In this document: positions 6,105 to 10,981 of the stretch, one piece after another
Numbering within the stretch: position 1 is the stretch's first letter
Layout: every line of letters begins with the position of its first letter
Assembly: GCA_900772425.1 (NCBI GenBank)
Contig: CAAHEK010000027.1
Coordinates: forward strand, 1 to 10,981
Direction: 5' to 3'
DNA: 10,981 nucleotides
Origin: an uncultured Lachnospira sp.
GTDB taxonomy: Bacteria; Bacillota; Clostridia; Lachnospirales; Lachnospiraceae
Made by a program: the position numbers and the translations under genes
The notes under the pieces: generated by a model
What the model was told of the DNA's origin: nothing
Seen by the model: only the letters and a program-made list of their open reading frames with translations
Databases searched by the model: none

Positions 6105-6917
6105 TCACTCCTTTTCGTCAGCCAACAGTATTCTGTCATTGTCAAAATCTTTCTGTCTCTTTGCCGAATACATTTTAATAAGGTCTTCTTTTGTCATGCT
6201 GTCTCTTTCTTTTCCAGCAATATCAAGGATTATCTCGCCGCCATCAAGCATTATTGTTCTGTTTCCTGTCGTTAATGACTGGCTTAAATTATGTGTAATC
6301 ATAAGGGTAGTTATTTTATTTTCATTAACTATTGTTTTAGTTATTTCCATTACCTTAGCTGCTGTAGCAGGATCAAGGGCTGCTGTATGCTCGTCAAGAA
6401 GCAGAAGCTTAGGTATTGACAATGTACACATAAGAAGTGTTACAACCTGCCTTTGTCCTCCTGACAAAAGACCTATTTTAGTCTTCATACGGTCTTCAAT
6501 TCCCATATTGTATCTTGCAAGATTCTCCCTGAAAAATTCTGTCTTTTTTCTGGTAACAGCAAGAGATAAAGGGGATGAATGCCTGCCGGAACGTGTATAT
6601 GCAAGAGCAAGATTTTCTTCGATTGTCATATTAGGTGCAGTTCCCCTCATAGGGTCCTGGAATACTCTTCCAATAACCCTTGCTCTTTCATGTTCATTTT
6701 TGTATGTTACATCTTCGTTATCAAGTATTATATGTCCTTCATCCACCCAGAACGAGCCACAGATTGCATTAAATAATGTACTTTTTCCGGCTCCGTTAGA
6801 ACCAACGATTGTTACAAACTCTCCATCTTCAAGCTTTATGCTTAAATTCTTTAACGCTATATGTTCATTTACGGTTCCCTTTTCAAAAACCTTAGTTATA
6901 TTCTGTATGTCTAACAT
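6105..6917 (-). CDS. ABC importer ATP-binding protein (TrpZ-like, COG1101)
   Basis: A 270-residue ATPase that powers the importer encoded with it. All motifs are intact: Walker A GSNGAGKST (39-47), Q-loop VFQDP, signature LSGGQRQ, Walker B LLLLDEHTAALD with the catalytic Glu, and the H-loop THN. The sequence between Q-loop and signature (MRGTAPNMTIEENLALA) is typical of the COG1101 group paired with COG2984 binding proteins and COG4120 permeases, known in streptococci as TrpXYZ. The start codon at 6917 overlaps the permease stop by one base and has AGGAAAG upstream. Its stop lies 5 bases before the chosen TTG start of the dehydrogenase gene. It should be peripheral on the inner face of the membrane. 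Confidence 0.92.
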   Translation of the reverse strand: MLDIQNITKVFEKGTVNEHIALKNLSIKLEDGEFVTIVGSNGAGKSTLFNAICGSFWVDEGHIILDNEDVTYKNEHERARVIGRVFQDPMRGTAPNMTIEENLALAYTRSGRHSSPLSLAVTRKKTEFFRENLARYNMGIEDRMKTKIGLLSGGQRQVVTLLMCTLSIPKLLLLDEHTAALDPATAAKVMEITKTIVNENKITTLMITHNLSQSLTTGNRTIMLDGGEIILDIAGKERDSMTKEDLIKMYSAKRQKDFDNDRILLADEKE

Positions 6918-7852
6918 TACTTTCCTGCCCTCCTCTGCCTGTTTCGTGCGATATTTTCTTTGATTGCAGGTATTGCCAAAGTAATGGCAACTATTAAAGC
7001 GCAGGTAAGCTTCATTAAGTTGGCACTTTTATCTCCGAATAAGTTTTCTCTTATTACAAATGCAACTATCAGCTTATATATAACCGAACCCGTAACAGCC
7101 GATATAATTCCTACTGTGACGCTTCTTCTTCCAAATATAGCCTCACCGATTATAACTGCTGCCAATCCGTATATTAATGTTCCGCTTGCTATATTAATAT
7201 CCGCGTAGCCAACACTTTGTGATGCAAGTGCACCGGAAAGTCCTATTAACGCATTTGCAAGCATGAGTCCTGCTGTTTTGGTTTTATTTACATTTATTGA
7301 GGATGCTCTTACCATATCAGGGTTATCACCTGTTGCACGTATTCTTAGTCCCATATGTGTCTTAAAAAATGCAATTACAAGTATAAGTACTATCAAAACT
7401 ATTATAAGGCTCACTACTGACTTGATTACGCTTGTTTCAAACTGTCCTCTTATTCCTAACAATTCTTTTATTTTATCAAATATTGTTACTTTACCATAAC
7501 TTAAGTTAGTTGTTGCCCCCTTCTCTGTCATAGAATAAAGCACCAGATTAATTGAGTATAATCCACTCATTGTTATAATTCCGGCAAGTACAGGATGTAC
7601 ATTTAACTTTGTCTGTAAAAATCCTGTTATAAGTCCGGCAGCTGCACCGGCAAATATTCCGACAAATAATGCAAGCACAGGATGACCCGAAAGTGCCACG
7701 AGTACAGATACAACAGCACCTAATCCAAAACTTCCTTCTGTTGTCAAATCAGGTATGTCAAGTATTCTAAGTGATATGTATATTCCCAGTGCCAGAAGTC
7801 CATATATCAGACAGTCGGGTACATTTGATAAATAATACTGAAACTCAATCAT
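6917..7852 (-). CDS. ABC importer permease (TrpY-like, COG4120)
   Basis: A 311-residue integral membrane protein of the BPD_transp_2/branched-chain amino acid permease superfamily, with about eight hydrophobic segments. Family landmarks include LDIPDLTTEGSFGLGA near the N-terminus, which is typical of COG4120, and the cytoplasmic coupling segment MGLRIRATGDNPDMVRASSI, which contacts the ATPase. A single permease gene implies a homodimer. The ATG at 7852 is chosen because GGAG (7862-7859) lies 6 bases upstream; the ATG at 7864 would add four residues but has no ribosome binding site. It lies 28 bases after the binding-protein stop and overlaps the ATPase start by one base. The basic tail (ARNRQRRAGK) fits a cytoplasmic C-terminus. 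Confidence 0.9.
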   Translation of the reverse strand: MIEFQYYLSNVPDCLIYGLLALGIYISLRILDIPDLTTEGSFGLGAVVSVLVALSGHPVLALFVGIFAGAAAGLITGFLQTKLNVHPVLAGIITMSGLYSINLVLYSMTEKGATTNLSYGKVTIFDKIKELLGIRGQFETSVIKSVVSLIIVLIVLILVIAFFKTHMGLRIRATGDNPDMVRASSINVNKTKTAGLMLANALIGLSGALASQSVGYADINIASGTLIYGLAAVIIGEAIFGRRSVTVGIISAVTGSVIYKLIVAFVIRENLFGDKSANLMKLTCALIVAITLAIPAIKENIARNRQRRAGK

Positions 7853-7880
7853 ATTTTTCTCCATATAATAGATGTATAAA

Positions 7881-8861
7881 TTATTCTACAACCTTTATTT
7901 CTACTGATGTCTTTATTGCATCCTTAGTTATTCCAAGGGCATCCATTGCTTTCTTGTTAACTGTGCAGTAATCAACTCCTACAACCTGTGTTGGAATTTC
8001 GCTTACTTTCTTTCCGTTCTCAAGATATTCTATTGCCATATCTGCTGTCTTTCTTCCGATGCTCTTATCATCTATTGCAAGTGTTGCAAAGCAGCCTGAC
8101 GCTACTGTTGTTGCTGATGAACAATATGTAGGTATCTTCTTATCATTGCAGATTTCTACAAGCTTTGAGATTCCGTCCTGAATTGTTGAATCATTTGGTA
8201 CAAATATAGCATCTGCACCTTCATTTATAAGTGCATTAGTTGCTGTTTCAATATCGTTAGATGTAGGCGCTGTTTTTACAACGTACTTAATTCCCTTTGA
8301 ATCAAGATATTTCTTACTCTCTTCGATTGTATTAGTGGCATTGTCCTCATTACCGCTGTATATAAGTCCGAATTTCTTTGCAGGTGTTGTAGACTGTGCC
8401 AGCTCAAATATATCTGATACAGGAATCGCATTAGAAGTTCCTGTTGCGTTCTTATCAGGCTTATTAAGATCTGTTATAACTCCTGCCTTTACAGGTGCTG
8501 ATACTGCGCAGAAGAATACAGGTGTCTTTGCTTCTGCATTAACAATTGCCTGTGTTGATGGTGTAGCTACTGTAAATACTAAATCATATGAACCATCTGT
8601 CATATTGCCTACTATAGATGTAAGTGCCGATGTATCTCCGGCAGCACATTTGTAATCAAATATTGTGTTGTCGTCTGTATAACCTTTGGCTTTCATTTCC
8701 TCTAAGATTCCATCTCTCATGTCAGTAAACGCACCATTTTCTACCATCATTACAATACCTATCTTTTTCTTGCCGTCTTTAGCTGCACTGTTAGAACCAC
8801 AGCCTGTAAATACACATGCTGTCATAACAAGTGAAAGCAGAACACATAAAAACTTTTTCAT
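7881..8861 (-). CDS. ABC importer substrate-binding lipoprotein (TrpX-like, PF04392/COG2984)
   Basis: A 326-residue extracellular binding protein. The signal peptide (MKKFLCVLLSLVMTA) ends in a lipobox, FTGC, giving lipid attachment at Cys21, followed by a short polar linker. The mature part is a two-lobe type I binding fold that starts KKIGIVMMVENGAFTDMRDGI. Later features typical of the ABC_sub_bind family include DLVFTVATPSTQAIVN, TPVFFCAVSAPVKAGV, LIYSGNEDNA, GADAIFVPNDSTI and a late YCTVNKKAMDALGI. Relatives in streptococci bind tryptophan; other members have unknown ligands, so the substrate here is open. It is the first gene of the operon, with a good promoter and GGAGG (8875-8871). 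The leader of about 35 bases is too short for a T-box, unlike several trpX genes. Confidence 0.92.
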   Translation of the reverse strand: MKKFLCVLLSLVMTACVFTGCGSNSAAKDGKKKIGIVMMVENGAFTDMRDGILEEMKAKGYTDDNTIFDYKCAAGDTSALTSIVGNMTDGSYDLVFTVATPSTQAIVNAEAKTPVFFCAVSAPVKAGVITDLNKPDKNATGTSNAIPVSDIFELAQSTTPAKKFGLIYSGNEDNATNTIEESKKYLDSKGIKYVVKTAPTSNDIETATNALINEGADAIFVPNDSTIQDGISKLVEICNDKKIPTYCSSATTVASGCFATLAIDDKSIGRKTADMAIEYLENGKKVSEIPTQVVGVDYCTVNKKAMDALGITKDAIKTSVEIKVVE

Positions 8862-8902
8862 AATTTAATTCCTCCAGTTGATCTATAAAAATGTTAGCTA
8901 AT

Positions 8903-8931
8903 ATTATACCAAAACCATAGTAATACTGCAA
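8903..8931 (-). promoter_or_regulatory. Sigma-A promoter of the six-gene importer operon
   Basis: On the minus strand TTGCAG (8931-8926) and a perfect TATAAT (8908-8903) are separated by exactly 17 bases. Transcription would start near 8896, inside the 8-base palindrome TTAGCTAA (8901-8894), which might be an operator half. The -35 box lies only a few bases past the terminator of the coat protein gene, so the operon is insulated from upstream transcription. Confidence 0.8.
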
Positions 8932-8933
8932 GA

Positions 8934-8978
8934 AGCAAAGAAAACTCCATATGATTCAGATTATAAATCATATGGAGT
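8934..8978 (-). terminator. Rho-independent terminator of the coat protein gene
   Basis: A perfect 13-bp stem, ACTCCATATGATT (8944-8956) with AATCATATGGAGT (8966-8978), closes a 9-base loop. Read leftward, it is followed by TTTTCTTTGCTTCT. It lies about 35 bases past the stop at 9014 and just before the importer promoter. Confidence 0.88.
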
Positions 8979-9013
8979 ATATTCCCATTTAAATATATTT
9001 ATTCTTTTTATTC

Positions 9014-9472
9014 TTATGCCATGCCGTTTACTGTCTTGTACTTATATAACATTTCTGCGTGATTCTGTTCTTCAACCTGAATATCGGCAAGAAGCTTCCT
9101 AATATCTGCATCCCCAAAGGAAAATACGTTGGAATTGTATTCTGAAGAAACCATCTTCTCTGTTCCAATGCTGTCTGTTGCAAGAAGGCAGTCGTCTTTT
9201 TTATCCTGCGCATCACTCATAACATCATATGTTGCCTTAGGCGAGTAATCCTTCCCCTGACTGTCATTGCAGTCACAGCATGGCACCTTTCCTGAAAGTA
9301 CTTCATTTAATGACTGAAAATGTTTTTCTTCATTCTTCTCAAGTTCCTTGAACAAATCTTTTAATACAGGGTCTTTTGCATCATTACTGTATTTTTTGTA
9401 TTTGTCCATACATGTCTGTTCCTGGGTCTGAAGATCCATAATAACTGTTCTTTCTTTTTCTGTTAAATTCAT
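9014..9472 (-). CDS. CotF-like spore coat protein (ferritin-like helical fold)
   Basis: A 152-residue protein resembling the small clostridial CotF-type spore coat proteins. It opens with LTEKERTVIMDLQTQEQTCMDKYKKYS, and similar lead-ins are common in that family. Two helical halves flank a middle linker: about residues 4-60, and 88-152 with LLATDSIGTEKMVSSEYN and IQVEEQNHAEMLY. Each half has an ExxH pair (Glu48/His51 and Glu135/His138). Together with Glu18 and Glu111 these recall the di-iron site of ferritin-like proteins. The linker carries CCxC (Cys65, 66, 68), so metal binding is possible. There is no signal peptide. GAGGA precedes the ATG by 5 bases. A sigma-G-like promoter lies upstream and a strong terminator follows, so it is probably transcribed alone in the forespore. 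The coat function is inferred from family resemblance only. Confidence 0.8.
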   Translation of the reverse strand: MNLTEKERTVIMDLQTQEQTCMDKYKKYSNDAKDPVLKDLFKELEKNEEKHFQSLNEVLSGKVPCCDCNDSQGKDYSPKATYDVMSDAQDKKDDCLLATDSIGTEKMVSSEYNSNVFSFGDADIRKLLADIQVEEQNHAEMLYKYKTVNGMA

Positions 9473-9525
9473 AACAATCCTCTTTTCCGCAGTTTTTTCT
9501 GCATATATTTTTCCAATGACAGTTT

Positions 9526-9556
9526 TATTATGGGATTGTTTTGTAAATTTTATTCA
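9526..9556 (-). promoter_or_regulatory. Sigma-G-like (forespore) promoter of the coat protein gene
   Basis: On the minus strand TGAATA (9556-9551) and CATAATA (9532-9526) are 18 bases apart. This fits the known sigma-G pattern of a GAATA-type -35 and a CATnnTA -10 with that spacing. Transcription would start near 9519, about 47 bases before the ATG. The -35 box is built from the last codon and stop codon of the histidine kinase gene. The agreement with a coat-type gene supports the call. A sigma-A reading is poorer. Confidence 0.55.
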
Positions 9557-10981
9557 GTAAATTCCTCTTCCTTGCGTGTTAATCTGTTTATGGTTTTAAA
9601 TAATTTATCAAGGTCTATTGGTTTTGATATATGGGCATTCATTCCATTTTCAAATGCATTCTTTCTGTCCTCTTCAAATGCATTCGCAGTCATTGCAACA
9701 ATTGGAATGTCCCTTATCGGCTTAGGCAGTTTTCTGATATATCTGGTTGCCTCATATCCATCCATAACCGGCATCTGTACATCCATAAGAATTATGTTGT
9801 AATATCCTGGCTGTGAATCTTCCACCATCTTAATTGCATTTTTACCATTTCCGGCAGTTTCAACATTATAACCTTCTTCTTTAAGGATTTCTTCTATTAT
9901 TTCCCTATTATACTCGTTATCCTCAACAACAAGTATTCTTATCTCCTCAGGAAGGCTGTTTAATTCTTCATTTTCTTTTATTTCCGTAAGATTGCATTTT
10001 TTCTTAAATCTCATAGGGTCTGTTTCATAGTAGCTGTTATAAACCTGTGTCTCTGAATGTTCAAACTCTATTGTTATTGTTATCTGCGTTCCTACGCCTT
10101 CTTCACTTATTATGTCTATGCTTCCGTTCATCATATCAACAAGCTGCTTTGTTATCGACATTCCAAGTCCGGTTCCATATACTCCGCTTACAGTTGATGT
10201 TCTTGCCCTTGTAAACGGTTCAAATATATGCTTTAAGAACTCTTTATCCATTCCTATTCCCGTATCTTTTATTATAAACCTGTAAATTCCTTTTTCTTCT
10301 GAATTAATCTTATCTTCACTCACAAGTATGGTTATCTGTCCGTCCATAGGAGTAAATTTAACAGCATTGCTTATGCAGTTGGTAAGTATCTGATTTAACT
10401 TAAGGTAATCACACATTACTGTATCACTATCAACTTCAACCCTGGTTCTCAACTTAAGATTCTTTTTCTCGCATTCTGACTGCATCATAATCTTAATATC
10501 TCTTAGTGTTGCCGCTATGCTGCATTTTGAAAGCTTTATTTCTGACCGTCCGCTTTCTATCATGCTCATATCCAAAACGTCATTTATTAAATCAAGAAGA
10601 TGCGAGCTGGAATTTAATATTTTCTCTAAATAATTCTTTACAAGTACTTTATTATCAATATGTGAATTGGCTAATGACGCATATCCTATAATTGCATTCA
10701 TTGGTGTTCTCATATCATGTGACATATTTGATAAAAATATAGTTTTAGCTTTGCTTGCAAGCTCTGCCTGTCTTAGGGCTGTTTCTACAATTCTTTTATT
10801 TTCCATTTCGACACGGACTTCTTCACTTACATTTCTAAAACCTATTACTACTTCTGAAACCTCCCGGTTGTCTCCAATACGCACAAACTGTGCCTGAAAA
10901 TATTGCAGTTGTCCGTTTTCATCATAGAAATTTTCATTACCAAAAAACACATTGTCATTATGCAGCTGTTTTTTTATATAA
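9550..10981 (-). CDS. Hybrid sensor histidine kinase/response regulator, N-terminus outside window
   Basis: The frame is open to the right edge, so the GTG at 10950 is internal and the gene continues beyond it. The visible 476 residues run in this order. First is the end of a PAS-like sensor domain (YDENGQLQYFQAQFVRI, then GFRNVSEEVR), then a short coiled linker. HisKA follows, with FLSNMSHDMRTPMNAIIG and its phosphorylated His at 10719-10717. HATPase_c has the N-box NCISNAVKF, G1 KDTGIGM, F-box FEPFTRA and G2 GTGLGMSI. After a linker of about 40 residues comes a receiver domain with ILVVEDN, the phospho-accepting Asp in LMDVQMPVMDG (9783-9781) and the conserved Lys in ISKP. All catalytic residues are present. 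No output domain follows the receiver, so the signal presumably passes to an Hpt protein or a separate regulator. No membrane segment lies in the visible part. No terminator is visible after the stop, so some read-through into the coat gene is possible. Confidence 0.92.
   Translation of the reverse strand, partial: YIKKQLHNDNVFFGNENFYDENGQLQYFQAQFVRIGDNREVSEVVIGFRNVSEEVRVEMENKRIVETALRQAELASKAKTIFLSNMSHDMRTPMNAIIGYASLANSHIDNKVLVKNYLEKILNSSSHLLDLINDVLDMSMIESGRSEIKLSKCSIAATLRDIKIMMQSECEKKNLKLRTRVEVDSDTVMCDYLKLNQILTNCISNAVKFTPMDGQITILVSEDKINSEEKGIYRFIIKDTGIGMDKEFLKHIFEPFTRARTSTVSGVYGTGLGMSITKQLVDMMNGSIDIISEEGVGTQITITIEFEHSETQVYNSYYETDPMRFKKKCNLTEIKENEELNSLPEEIRILVVEDNEYNREIIEEILKEEGYNVETAGNGKNAIKMVEDSQPGYYNIILMDVQMPVMDGYEATRYIRKLPKPIRDIPIVAMTANAFEEDRKNAFENGMNAHISKPIDLDKLFKTINRLTRKEEEFTE

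Noticed and set aside
6073..6963. A long rightward open frame of 296 codons opposite the ATPase gene
   Set aside because: It is antisense to a gene with all ABC ATPase motifs, lacks a ribosome binding site and has no recognisable protein features.
8862..8902. T-box or other riboswitch upstream of the importer, as found for some trpX genes
   Set aside because: The leader after the promoter is only about 35 bases, too short for a T-box, and no specifier or antiterminator elements are visible.
9489..9502. GCAG-TTTTTT-CTGC as a terminator of the histidine kinase gene
   Set aside because: Only 4 base pairs, placed in the leader of the coat gene next to its ribosome binding site, without a U-tract in the correct position.

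Overview
The window looks like a chromosomal segment of a spore-forming, low-G+C Gram-positive anaerobe, most likely a member of the Lachnospiraceae. This rests on its AT-rich base composition, strong AGGAGG-type ribosome binding sites, a lipoprotein-anchored ABC importer, and a CotF-like coat protein gene with a forespore-type promoter. The assignment is inferred from gene style, not from a database match.

Left part (1-1672). The 5' end of an unidentified membrane protein gene reads leftward out of the window. Behind it lies a gene-poor stretch with nested inverted repeats. An aspartate ammonia-lyase gene follows, reduced to its two ends by a large internal deletion. It meets, tail to tail, a gene for an MmcQ/YjbR-alkyltransferase fusion protein whose catalytic relay residues are changed. 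A divergent promoter region with an inverted repeat separates that gene from a short-chain dehydrogenase.

Middle (1673-2752). The short-chain dehydrogenase is followed by a striking 294-bp near-palindrome at 2440-2733. Its long complementary arms carry two very stable hairpins at the apex. It sits exactly between two convergent transcription units, and is either a miniature mobile element or a structured RNA/terminator element.

Large leftward operon (8861 down to 2753). One good sigma-A promoter (TTGCAG-17-TATAAT, 8931-8903) precedes six tightly packed genes: a substrate-binding lipoprotein, a permease and an ATPase of a TrpXYZ-like (COG2984/4120/1101) importer, then a GldA-like metal-dependent alcohol dehydrogenase, an M20D amidohydrolase and a tRNA-dihydrouridine synthase. 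Gaps run from a few bases of overlap to 28 bases. A plausible scheme is uptake of a small amidated or acylated compound, hydrolysis by the M20D enzyme, and redox handling of a product by the dehydrogenase. The substrate cannot be read from the sequence.

Right part (8934-10981). A strong terminator ends a CotF-like spore coat gene. That gene is preceded by a sigma-G-like promoter that overlaps the stop codon of a hybrid histidine kinase (PAS remnant, HisKA, HATPase, receiver), which runs off the right edge.
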